Source: JACQFK01 sp964619955 | GTDB taxonomy: Bacteria > Planctomycetota > MHYJ01 > JACPRB01 | Assembly: GCA_964619955.1 (NCBI GenBank) | Contig: CAZUJF010000007.1 | Coordinates: forward strand, 62,001 to 126,000 | DNA: 64,000 nt | Direction: 5' to 3' | In this document: in pieces, positions 32,437 through 40,561 of the stretch | Numbering within the stretch: position 1 is the stretch's first letter | How the letters are laid out: each line of letters begins with the position of its first letter | Position numbers and translations under genes: made by a program | Notes under the pieces: model-generated | The model's input: the letters and a program-made list of their open reading frames with translations, nothing else | Database searches by the model: none | What the model was told of the DNA's origin: nothing

Positions 32437-33339
32437 ATGACTGAATTCACGCTCGGCATCAACACCTGCTTCGCCCCCAAGCGCTGGCCCGAGCCGGACG
32501 AATGGGCGCGCATCGTCGCGGAGGACTTCGGCCTCAAGGACGTGCAGTTCACGTTCGACCTGATGGATCCCCGCGCGGGCGACGCCGTCGTGGGCGCCTA
32601 TGTGGACCACACCCGCCACGCGATCGAGCGCCACGGCATCAAGATCCATTCCACGTTCACCGGCCTGATCCCCTACATGGGCAACCTGCTGCTGCATCCC
32701 GAGCCGTCCTTCCGCGAGGACGCGAAGGCCTGGTTCAAGGCGGCCATCGACGTCACCGCCCGCATGGGCGTGAAGTCCACGGGCGGCTACTTCGGCGCCC
32801 TCTCGATGAAGGAGGCCAAAGACAAGACCGTCCGCGCGGAGCGCCTCGAGCAGTGGACCGAGGACCTGATGGAGCTGGCCGCGTACGCCAAGGACAAGGG
32901 CCTGGAGTCCATCCTGATCGAACACATGGCGGTCTGGCGCGAGCCGCCCACGAGCATCGCGGAAGCCGTCGCGCTCGCGGAGCTGAAGACGGCGGTCCCG
33001 CTCAAGATCACGATCGACCTCGGGCACATGGTCGTGAAGGGCCGCGCCGGGGAGGATCTGGACCCCTACGCGTGGCTGCGCAAGGTCGCCCCGCACGCGG
33101 GGGTGATCCATCTGCAGCAGTCGAACGAGCGCTACGACCTGCACCAGCCGTTCACGGCGGAGACCAACCGGACGGGCCGCATCGAGCCCAAGAAGGTCGT
33201 CGAGGCGGTCAGGGCCTCCGGCGCAAAGACGGCCGTGCTGATGTTCGAGGTCTTCCACGCCTTCGAAGAGGATGAGGCGAAAGTGCTCGCCGACCTCCGC
33301 AGCAGCGTGGAGCAGTGGCGCGAGGCGCTCAAAGGGTAG
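32437..33339 (+). CDS. Sugar phosphate isomerase/epimerase-like TIM-barrel protein
   Basis: 300 residues; AAGGAG precedes the ATG. It has the AP endonuclease 2/xylose-isomerase-like layout: TLGINTCFAPKRW, KIHSTFTGLI, IDVTARMGVKSTGGYFGAL, GLESILIEHM (Glu ligand), ITIDLGHM (Asp and His ligands), GVIHLQQSNERYD. Closest in style to isomerases of tetrulose and pentulose phosphates, but the substrate cannot be fixed. It probably converts sugar intermediates produced by the nearby glycosidases and dehydrogenases. A large inverted repeat follows the stop. Confidence 0.85.
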   Translation: MTEFTLGINTCFAPKRWPEPDEWARIVAEDFGLKDVQFTFDLMDPRAGDAVVGAYVDHTRHAIERHGIKIHSTFTGLIPYMGNLLLHPEPSFREDAKAWFKAAIDVTARMGVKSTGGYFGALSMKEAKDKTVRAERLEQWTEDLMELAAYAKDKGLESILIEHMAVWREPPTSIAEAVALAELKTAVPLKITIDLGHMVVKGRAGEDLDPYAWLRKVAPHAGVIHLQQSNERYDLHQPFTAETNRTGRIEPKKVVEAVRASGAKTAVLMFEVFHAFEEDEAKVLADLRSSVEQWREALKG

Positions 33340-33365
33340 CTGGAGTCAGCGAACGGGGAGCCCGA

Positions 33366-33433
33366 GAAGACAAACCAGACTGTCCGCTTTGACTTCTTTC
33401 GAGAAGTCAAAGCGGACAGTCTGGTCTGTCTTC
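33366..33433. terminator. Near-perfect 32-bp inverted repeat with TTCG loop
   Basis: The arms 33366-33397 and 33402-33433 pair at 31 of 32 positions (the A33373/C33426 pair fails) around a TTCG tetraloop. It lies between convergent genes and could terminate transcription from both sides, although neither arm is followed by a T run. Its base composition (roughly half AT) is unlike the neighbouring DNA, so a mobile or foreign palindrome is an alternative. Confidence 0.75.
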
Positions 33434-33450
33434 GCTCCCTTGAACGGCTT

Positions 33451-34341
33451 CTAGCGCCCCGCGGCCTTCGCCTCCTCGATGAGTTTCTTCAGCTCCTCAG
33501 GGGTCACCGCTGACGGCACGCCGCCCTCGGGGATCTCGAGCTTCGTCACCCACGCGAGGCCGTTCAGCAGCACCGTGCGGAAGCCGTCCGTGCCCAGGTT
33601 CGCGTGCAGATGCAGGCCCGTGAATCCGAAGCCGCGGCCCCCGTCGGGCCGCTCGTAGGCCCAGGCCATGTGCTGCGGCTGCTTCTCCGAGACCGCCTTG
33701 AAGACGTCCGGGTTCCCGCCCCGGTCGCTCGGCTTCTCCTTCGCGGTCGCGAGCGGCGGCACGTCCGAGAGGATCGGCGTCACGCCCTTCATGTCCGGCA
33801 CGAAGCGCATGTGGTAGTACCACTCGTCCTTCACGCTGAACGGCGTCACGCCGCGCGTGACCGGGTGCTTCGGGAACTCCTTGAAGGACGGCGTCCACCA
33901 GGGATTCACCGACCAGAACGTCTCGAAGTAGCCGCCCATCCAGCGGAGGTAGGCGTCTCCTTCCGCGCCCTTGTTGACCTCGACGCCGAAGTGCAGCGCC
34001 ATGAACCCGGCCCCGCGCTTGACGGCCGCGTCGATCTGCGCATCCTTCGCCGCGCGCCCGCCGTGGTTGAGGCCCACCACGACCGCATCCGCGTGCGAGA
34101 GGTCCTTCGGCCAGTTCTTGGTGGAGTGGATCACCGCATGCACGTTCGGATACGCGGCGTGCAGGCGGCGCGCCAGCAGGATCGAGGCCGCGATGAATTC
34201 GTGGTTCCCGGGAGGGCCGTGGGTCCCGGCGTCCCCGATGAGGACGACCTTGCGCACGTCCTTCGCGGCCTTCTGGCCTTCGTAGTCGAAGAGCCCGCGT
34301 TCCTGGACCCCCAAGGCGAGCAGCAGGGCGATGATGTTCAT
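33451..34341 (-). CDS. Exported ThuA-like protein
   Basis: 296 residues with a short signal peptide (MNIIALLLALGVQ). VRKVVLIGDAGTHGPPGNHEF, DAVVVGLNHGG, GAGFMALHFGVEV and the closing GRGFGFTGLHLHANLGTDGFR.VLLNGLAW are hallmarks of the ThuA (trehalose utilisation) family, a class-I-glutamine-amidotransferase-like fold. Such genes are abundant in Planctomycetota beside Gfo/Idh dehydrogenases and isomerases, which suggests a role in exotic sugar breakdown; the reaction is unproven. Confidence 0.9.
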   Translation of the reverse strand: MNIIALLLALGVQERGLFDYEGQKAAKDVRKVVLIGDAGTHGPPGNHEFIAASILLARRLHAAYPNVHAVIHSTKNWPKDLSHADAVVVGLNHGGRAAKDAQIDAAVKRGAGFMALHFGVEVNKGAEGDAYLRWMGGYFETFWSVNPWWTPSFKEFPKHPVTRGVTPFSVKDEWYYHMRFVPDMKGVTPILSDVPPLATAKEKPSDRGGNPDVFKAVSEKQPQHMAWAYERPDGGRGFGFTGLHLHANLGTDGFRTVLLNGLAWVTKLEIPEGGVPSAVTPEELKKLIEEAKAAGR

Positions 34342-34381
34342 GCCCCTACATACACGACCCGCCCCGGCCGAGTTGGCGCCG

Positions 34382-35803
34382 CTACTTCCCCGCGCTGGAC
34401 AGCTCGAGGTAGAGCATCTTCGGGGGCGTGTTGCCGCCCACCGTCAGCGTCCAGGTCCCGGGCAGCGTCTGCATCGAGGTCTTGGGTTCGCCGTAGACCA
34501 GGCCCTGGCCGTCCCAGCGCTTCCGGTTCGCGGGCGCCGTCGCCTCCTGGTACGCGAGCGTCGCCGTGACCCTGCGGTCCGCGGGCGCCGCGCCCGCCGC
34601 CGTGAAGGACAGCGCGTTCGCGCCCGGAAGCAGATAGGTCAGCGCGCCGCGGTTGTGCTCCACCAGCGCCTCCAGCACGAGCTTCACGAGCTTGCCGGAG
34701 AACTCCGCCTTCACCTGCACGTCGTAACGCTCCTTCAGCAGCTCCGAGACGTCCCCCGCCGCGGCGGGCGTCCAGGTCCTGCCGCCGTCCCCGGACAGCG
34801 ACAGCTTTCCCTCGCCGCCCTCGAAGACCGCGTCGAGCTTCCCCGACACATAGGCATACGGCAGCCGGAGCTTGAAGAGCGCGCCGCCCTCCCCCGAGGC
34901 GACGAGCGCGCCGCCCTTGGCGCTGACGTTCTTCAGGACGACATCCGAGACATCGGCCGCCCGGTTGAAATCCGGCGCATACGTGAAGCGCCCGTTCGAA
35001 TGCGTGCGCGGGCCGTAGTGTTCGACGAGCGGGCCGAGGACCGGATCGCCGCGGAAGTCCTTGTTGCCGCAGCTGTGCGCGCCCTTGTTGTTCACGGCGA
35101 CCCTGCCCGGCTCGCCCTTCCACTCCAGCCGCAGCGTCGCGCCCGCCGGCAGGCGCAGCGCGGAGCTCCAGCCCTCGTCGCGCCCCGTGACCGACGCCCA
35201 GCCCTCCTTCGGCTGCGACGGCGCCAGCGCCTTGGAGTTCCTGCAGCCCTTCACCACGCCCTCCGCATCGTCGCCGCAGCAGAGCAGATGGTCCGTCGGC
35301 GCCCGGCCGTCCTTCACGGCGTCGAGCACGATGGAGGGATCCTTCACGATGTCGTCCTGCCCCGCCACCGTCTTGCGGTCCTTCGTCCAGAAGTAGCACT
35401 TGAGGAAGACGTCGAAGTAGTGCCAGCGCTCGTCGTAGAAGACCTCGACCGTCGTGTGGCCGGGGTCGCTCCAGCCGCGGTAGCGCACCTTCCAGCCGGC
35501 GGATTCGAAGAGCGCCTTCAGGACGGTGTGCTGCCCGCCGCAGAGGCCCCAGCCGTAGACGTTGATGACCTTCAGCGGCCCCACCGACTGCGGCGCCTTC
35601 TCCACGGGGTACGCGAAGTGGAAGATCGCCTGGTGCAGCCAGCGGTAGATCGCGATCGCCTTCTCGTCGTTGGTTTTCGCCCCCGAGAGGCGCCAGACGT
35701 CGCGGACGATCGTGTCCAGGGATCGGGCGTCGACCGTGCGGTCGCTCGTCACCCGGAGGTCCTCCTGCGTCCCGCAGGCCAGCAGCAGCAGTGTCAGCAT
35801 CAT
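34382..35803 (-). CDS. Transglutaminase-like lipoprotein
   Basis: 473 residues. MMLTLLLLAC ends in a lipobox Cys, so the protein is a lipoprotein. The first domain (about 20-200) is a transglutaminase-like fold with Cys88 in WGLCGGQH, His116 in DPGHTTVEV and Asp131 in HYFDVF, the expected Cys-His-Asp triad. The rest is beta-rich with sandwich-like segments (ALRLPAGATLRLEWKGEP, KLSLSGDGGRTWT). In bacteria such proteins are often thiol proteases or cross-linking enzymes. It is 40 bases upstream of the ThuA-like gene on the same strand. Confidence 0.85.
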   Translation of the reverse strand: MMLTLLLLACGTQEDLRVTSDRTVDARSLDTIVRDVWRLSGAKTNDEKAIAIYRWLHQAIFHFAYPVEKAPQSVGPLKVINVYGWGLCGGQHTVLKALFESAGWKVRYRGWSDPGHTTVEVFYDERWHYFDVFLKCYFWTKDRKTVAGQDDIVKDPSIVLDAVKDGRAPTDHLLCCGDDAEGVVKGCRNSKALAPSQPKEGWASVTGRDEGWSSALRLPAGATLRLEWKGEPGRVAVNNKGAHSCGNKDFRGDPVLGPLVEHYGPRTHSNGRFTYAPDFNRAADVSDVVLKNVSAKGGALVASGEGGALFKLRLPYAYVSGKLDAVFEGGEGKLSLSGDGGRTWTPAAAGDVSELLKERYDVQVKAEFSGKLVKLVLEALVEHNRGALTYLLPGANALSFTAAGAAPADRRVTATLAYQEATAPANRKRWDGQGLVYGEPKTSMQTLPGTWTLTVGGNTPPKMLYLELSSAGK

Positions 35804-35856
35804 GCCCGTAGGTTACCGCAGACCCTTGATAAGTAACACCCGTGCGGATCCCATGG

Positions 35857-35862
35857 TAAAGT
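35857..35862 (+). promoter_or_regulatory. -10 element (TAAAGT) of the beta-oxidation operon
   Basis: A TANNNT hexamer ends seven bases before the ATG at 35870, without a Shine-Dalgarno. Confidence 0.4.
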
Positions 35863-35869
35863 GTCGCCC

Positions 35870-37078
35870 ATGGTAGATTTCGCGCTCAACGAAGAGCAGC
35901 GCATGATGCGGGACATGGCGAGGGACTTCGCCAGGAACGAGATCCGCCCGCTCGCCGACCTCCATTACCGCAAGGACCGGAAGATCCCCAAAGAAGCCCT
36001 CGACGAGCTGCTCTGCAAGGCCAACGCGCTCCGCCTCGTGGACTACTACTTCCCCGCCGAACTGGGCGGCCTGGGCGTCACGGACAAGCTCATCACCTGC
36101 CTCATCGCCGAGGAGCTCTCCTGGGGCGACGCCGGCATCGCCGTCCACATCTCCGCGAGCGGGCTCACGGCCAAGGCCATCGAGGCCATGGGCACGCCGG
36201 ATCAGCGCCGCCGCTGGCTGACCCCCTTCTGCAACCCCAACAACGAGGCGAAGATCCCCCACACCGGCGCCTTCGGACTCACCGAACCCGGCGCCGGATC
36301 CAACGTCAGCGGACTGGCGACCACCGCGAAGCGCGACGGCTCCGACTGGGTCCTCAACGGCACGAAACAGTTCATCACCAACGGCGGCATCGCCGACGTC
36401 TACGTCATCATCGCCCAGACCAACCCGGGCGCCGCGAGCAGCGCCGAACGCGCGGCCGGCCTCGCCGGCTTCATGGTCGAGAAGGGCGCGAAAGGCCTCC
36501 GCGCGGGCGGCGACTACCTCAAGTGGGGCGTGCTCGCGTCCAACACCACCGAGCTCGTCCTGGAGGACGTCCGCGTCCCCGCCGAGCACAAACTCGGCGC
36601 GGACGGCGTCGGCGGCATGATGGGCGTCGTCTCCACGCTCGAAGCGGCGCGGGTCATCGTCGGCGCCGGCGCCCTCGGCATCGCGCGCGCCGCCTTCGAG
36701 ACCGCCCTCGCCTACGCCAAGACCCGCGTGCAGAAGAAGCCGATCATCGAATTCCAGGCCGTCGGCCACACGCTGGCGGACCTCGAAGTCCAGATCAACG
36801 CGGCCCGCATGCTCGTCTGGAAGGCCGCGTGGATGGCGACGAACGAGGTCCCCTTCACGCGCGGCGAGGGCAGCCAGGCCAAGCTGCTCTGCGGCAACGT
36901 CGCCGTCCAGTGCTGTCTCGACGCCATCCAGATCCACGGCGGCTACGGGTTCATGAAGGAGTACGACGTCGCCCGCTGGCTCATGGACGCCGTCATCTAC
37001 CGCATCTGGGAGGGGACCTCCGAGATCCAGAAGAACACCATCGTGCGCTACCTGTCCCAGGGGGACGGCCGTGAGTAG
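35870..37078 (+). CDS. Acyl-CoA dehydrogenase
   Basis: 402 residues. I use the ATG at 35870 (MVDFALNEEQRMMRDMARDF), which matches family N termini; a GTG nine bases earlier is less likely. FAD and substrate motifs FGLTEPGAGSNVSGL and WVLNGTKQFITNG are clear, and the catalytic base is Glu381 in WEGTSEIQ. It oxidises acyl-CoA to enoyl-CoA, passing electrons to ETF. It opens a three-gene operon: its stop overlaps the thiolase start by eight bases. Confidence 0.96.
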   Translation: MVDFALNEEQRMMRDMARDFARNEIRPLADLHYRKDRKIPKEALDELLCKANALRLVDYYFPAELGGLGVTDKLITCLIAEELSWGDAGIAVHISASGLTAKAIEAMGTPDQRRRWLTPFCNPNNEAKIPHTGAFGLTEPGAGSNVSGLATTAKRDGSDWVLNGTKQFITNGGIADVYVIIAQTNPGAASSAERAAGLAGFMVEKGAKGLRAGGDYLKWGVLASNTTELVLEDVRVPAEHKLGADGVGGMMGVVSTLEAARVIVGAGALGIARAAFETALAYAKTRVQKKPIIEFQAVGHTLADLEVQINAARMLVWKAAWMATNEVPFTRGEGSQAKLLCGNVAVQCCLDAIQIHGGYGFMKEYDVARWLMDAVIYRIWEGTSEIQKNTIVRYLSQGDGRE

Positions 37079-38180
37079 CGACGCGTTCATCCTGGACGCG
37101 GTCCGCACCCCCATCGGGCGCGGGGGCGGGGTCTTCGCCCAGCGCCGCTCGGACGAACTCGCGGGACTGCTGCTCGCGGAGCTGGTCCGCCGGAATTCCC
37201 TCGCGCCCGCCGCGGTGGAGGACGTGATCCTCGGCTGCGTCACGCAGACGGGCGAACAGGGCGTGAACATCGCCCGCAACGCGGTGCTCGCCGCGGGCTT
37301 CCCCGTGGGGGTCCCGGGCACGAGCGTCAACCGCCTCTGCGCCTCCAGCCTGCAGGCGGTCGCGACGGCGTCCCAGGCGATCCGCGCGGGCGACTCCGGG
37401 CTCTTGATCGCGGGCGGGACGGAATCGATGAGCCGCGTCCCCATGGGCAGCGACGCGGGGGCCTTCTCGCCCCGCATCCTCGACCGCTTCGACCTGGTTT
37501 CCCAGGGGATCTCCGCCGAGTTCATCGCCGCCAAATGGGGCCTCGACCGCCGCGCGCTCGACGAGTTCTCCTACGCGAGCCACCAGAAGGCGCTGAAAGC
37601 GGATTTCTCGAGGGAGATCCTGCCCGTCGACGGCGTCGTCGCCGACCAGGGCCCGCGCAAGGACACCACGCTCGAAAAGATGCTGACGTTGAAACCCGCG
37701 TTCAAGGACGACGGCGTCGTCACGGCGGGCAACTCCAGCCAGATCTCCGACGGCGCCGCCGCGGTCCTGCTCGGCTCCGCCGCGAAAGCGAAGGAGCTGG
37801 GGCTCAAGCCCCGCGCCCGGCTCGTCGCCTGCGTCTCGGTCGGCGTGGATCCGACGATCATGCTGACGGGGCCCATCCCCGCGACGGAGAAGGTCCTGCG
37901 CACGGCCGGGCTGAAGCTCGCGGACATCGACCTCTTCGAATGCAACGAGGCCTTCGCGTCCGTCGTGCTCGCGTGGATGAAGGAGAGCGGGGCCGATGCG
38001 GCGCGCGTCAACGTCAACGGCGGCGCGATCGCGCTGGGGCATCCGCTCGGCGCCAGCGGCGCGCGGCTCGTCGTCACGATCCTGCACGAACTCGAACGCC
38101 GCAATCTGCGCCGCGGCCTGGTGACGCTCTGCATCGGCATGGGCCAGGGCATGGCCCTCATCCTCGAGAGGACGGCATGA
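37071..38180 (+). CDS. Thiolase (acetyl-CoA acyltransferase)
   Basis: 369 residues from a GTG inside the end of the preceding gene. Nucleophile Cys90 in NRLCASSLQ, His324 in GGAIALGHPLGASG and Cys354 in CIGMGQG are the complete thiolase triad; GGTESMSR is also conserved. It is about 20 residues shorter than typical thiolases. It cleaves 3-ketoacyl-CoA in the last step of beta-oxidation. The ATGA overlap with the next gene couples it to the multifunctional enzyme. Confidence 0.95.
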   Translation: MSSDAFILDAVRTPIGRGGGVFAQRRSDELAGLLLAELVRRNSLAPAAVEDVILGCVTQTGEQGVNIARNAVLAAGFPVGVPGTSVNRLCASSLQAVATASQAIRAGDSGLLIAGGTESMSRVPMGSDAGAFSPRILDRFDLVSQGISAEFIAAKWGLDRRALDEFSYASHQKALKADFSREILPVDGVVADQGPRKDTTLEKMLTLKPAFKDDGVVTAGNSSQISDGAAAVLLGSAAKAKELGLKPRARLVACVSVGVDPTIMLTGPIPATEKVLRTAGLKLADIDLFECNEAFASVVLAWMKESGADAARVNVNGGAIALGHPLGASGARLVVTILHELERRNLRRGLVTLCIGMGQGMALILERTA

Positions 38181-40444
38181 AGCTGCTCGAGGGAAAAGCG
38201 GCGATCGTCACCGGCGCGGGGGGCGGCCTCGGACGCTGTCATGCGCTCGCGCTCGCCGCGGAGGGCGCGAAGGTCCTCGTCAACGATCCCGCGGGGGCGG
38301 ACGCCGTCGTCGCGGAGATCCTCAAGAGCGGCGGGCAGGCGGCGGCGAACGCCGACAGCGTCGCCACGACCGCCGGCGCGGAAGCCATCGTCAAGGCCTG
38401 CGTCGGCGCGTTCGGCGGCCTGGACATCCTCGTCAACAACGCCGGCATCCTGCGCGACAAGACGATCCACAACCTCACGGACGAGATGTGGGACGCGGTC
38501 GTCGCGGTGCACCTCCGGGGGACCTTCGCCTGCACGCGCGCCGCGGCGCGGGTCATGAAGGAGCAAAAGCGAGGCGGGCGCATCATCAACACGACGTCGG
38601 TCGCGGGCTTGAAGGGAAACTTCGGCCAGGCCAACTACGCCGCCGCGAAGGCCGGCATCGCGGGCTTCACGCTCACGGCGGCGATGGAACTCGCCAAGGA
38701 CGGCGTCACGGTGAACGCGATCGCCCCGCTGGCCAAGACGCGGATGACCGAGCACATCGAGTCCATCCCCGCCGAGTACCGCGCGGAGGACGTTTCACCC
38801 GTCGTCGTGTATCTGGCGAGCGATCTCGCGAAGGACATGAACGGACGGATCCTCGGGGTGCATGGAAAGCATCTCTTCGAGTACCGCGTCGAGGCGACGG
38901 AGGGCCGGGAGCAGAAGGAGTCCTGGACGCCCGCGGCCATCGACGCCTGGCTGCGCGCCCCGGCGGCGGCGGCGCCCAAAGCGGCCCCGACCGGCGACGC
39001 GGGCTCGAAGATCGGCGCGGTCTTCAGCGCGCTGCCGGGGGCCTTCGACGCGACGAAGTCGGCGGGCTGGGACGCGGTCCTGCACTTCGAGATCGCGGGG
39101 GCGGGCGACTGGACGGTGGAGGTGAAGGCCCAGGTCCTCAAGATCGCCGCGGGCAAACCCGCCGCGGCGACCTGCGTCATCACGGTGGACGCGGACACGC
39201 TGCTCGGGATGGTCGAGGGCCGCGTGAAGGGCGACATGGCGTTCATGAGCGGCAAGCTCAAGGCGACGAAGGTCCCGGACCTCGCCAAGTTCGGCAAGGT
39301 CTTCGATTTCAAGAAGCTCAAGCTGGGCGGAGCGCCCGCGGCGGCCCCGAAGAGCGCGGCCCCGGTCGAGCTCGCCTCGCTGCTCTCGCGCCTGCCCGCC
39401 CAGTTCATCGCGGACAAGGCGGCGGGTTTCAACGGGACGATCCTCTTCAAGGCGGACGGCCAGGCGGCGACGCTCGAGGTGAAGGACAAGGCCTGCAGCG
39501 TGAAGCCCCCCGTCGCGACGCCGACCTGCACGCTGACGACGGACGGCGCGACGCTGGGGGCGCTGCTCGACGGCGCGCTCGACGGCCAGAAGGCGCTGGG
39601 CGAGGGGCTCGTCAAGGTCACGCACCTGCCGAGCTGGCTCAAGTTCCGGCAGATGTTCCGCTTCGAACCCGAGCAGGGGCTGAAGCGCGCGCTGATCGGC
39701 CGGCGCTACGGAGGCGCGGCGATCCTGCTCACGCCCGCGGCAATGTCCGCCTACGACGCCGTGGCCGGGGACACGGGTTCGCCGGTCTTCCCCGTCACGC
39801 TGATCCAGGATCCGTTCCGGCGTTTCTTCGAGGACCCCGACTTCAACGGCGACCTTTCGCGGATGCTGCACGGGGAGCAGGTGTTCACGTATCACGGCGC
39901 GCTGAAGGCGGGGGATCTGATCAGTCCGCGCGGGCGGGTGCTGGGGATCGAGGACAAGTCCTCGGGGCAGCTGCTGACGTTCGGCACGACGATCTGGCGC
40001 GAGGGCGAGGCGGTCGTGGAGATGGAGTCGCGCTTGTTCTTCCGGGGGGACGCGAAGGGCGCCCCGGCCCCGAAGGCCGCCGCGCCCGCGCGTCCGGAGC
40101 CGACCGAGCGCCACGAGCAGACGGTGCCCGCGGACCTTCCGAAGCGCTACGCCGCGGTCTCCGGCGACCGCAATCCGATCCATCTGGACGCCGCGCTGGC
40201 GCGGCAGGCGGGCTTCCGGGACGTGATCGTGCACGGCCTGGGCACGCTGGCCTTCGTGGCCTCGAAGCTGCCCAAGCCGCTCGCGCGGCTCGAGGTTCGT
40301 TTCTCGAAGCCCGTCTATCCCGGCGACGTGCTGACGACGCTGGTCTGGCGCGAGGCGGGCCGCTTCGGCTTCGAAACGCGCAACGCCGCCGGCGACGTCG
40401 TGCTGGGCCAGGGTCTCGGGACGACCGTTCCGGCCTCACGCTGA
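38177..40444 (+). CDS. MFE-2-like enzyme: SDR, two SCP2 domains, MaoC hydratase
   Basis: 755 residues. Residues 1-240: short-chain dehydrogenase (TGAGGGLG 12-19, NNAG 87-90, Ser141, Tyr154-Lys158), the 3-hydroxyacyl-CoA dehydrogenase of the 17beta-HSD4 type. About 275-382 and 395-492: two SCP2-like lipid-binding domains with the shared GDxAFMSGKLK/GQKALGEGLVK signature. About 500-755: a two-half MaoC/hydratase-2 with Asp664 and His669 in DRNPIHLD. The whole resembles peroxisomal multifunctional enzyme 2 but with the SCP2 modules doubled and placed in the middle. It would perform hydration and dehydrogenation on one chain, between the acyl-CoA dehydrogenase and thiolase encoded just upstream. 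Confidence 0.94.
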   Translation: MKLLEGKAAIVTGAGGGLGRCHALALAAEGAKVLVNDPAGADAVVAEILKSGGQAAANADSVATTAGAEAIVKACVGAFGGLDILVNNAGILRDKTIHNLTDEMWDAVVAVHLRGTFACTRAAARVMKEQKRGGRIINTTSVAGLKGNFGQANYAAAKAGIAGFTLTAAMELAKDGVTVNAIAPLAKTRMTEHIESIPAEYRAEDVSPVVVYLASDLAKDMNGRILGVHGKHLFEYRVEATEGREQKESWTPAAIDAWLRAPAAAAPKAAPTGDAGSKIGAVFSALPGAFDATKSAGWDAVLHFEIAGAGDWTVEVKAQVLKIAAGKPAAATCVITVDADTLLGMVEGRVKGDMAFMSGKLKATKVPDLAKFGKVFDFKKLKLGGAPAAAPKSAAPVELASLLSRLPAQFIADKAAGFNGTILFKADGQAATLEVKDKACSVKPPVATPTCTLTTDGATLGALLDGALDGQKALGEGLVKVTHLPSWLKFRQMFRFEPEQGLKRALIGRRYGGAAILLTPAAMSAYDAVAGDTGSPVFPVTLIQDPFRRFFEDPDFNGDLSRMLHGEQVFTYHGALKAGDLISPRGRVLGIEDKSSGQLLTFGTTIWREGEAVVEMESRLFFRGDAKGAPAPKAAAPARPEPTERHEQTVPADLPKRYAAVSGDRNPIHLDAALARQAGFRDVIVHGLGTLAFVASKLPKPLARLEVRFSKPVYPGDVLTTLVWREAGRFGFETRNAAGDVVLGQGLGTTVPASR

Positions 40445-40561
40445 CGTCACGATCGGACGTCCGGCGGGCTCTCCCAGGCAAATTCAGCCCCCGCGCTTTC
40501 TGTTGAACTGCGTGCCTGGACAAGGTACTCCTGATCGCATCAACACGAAGGATGCCTATTC

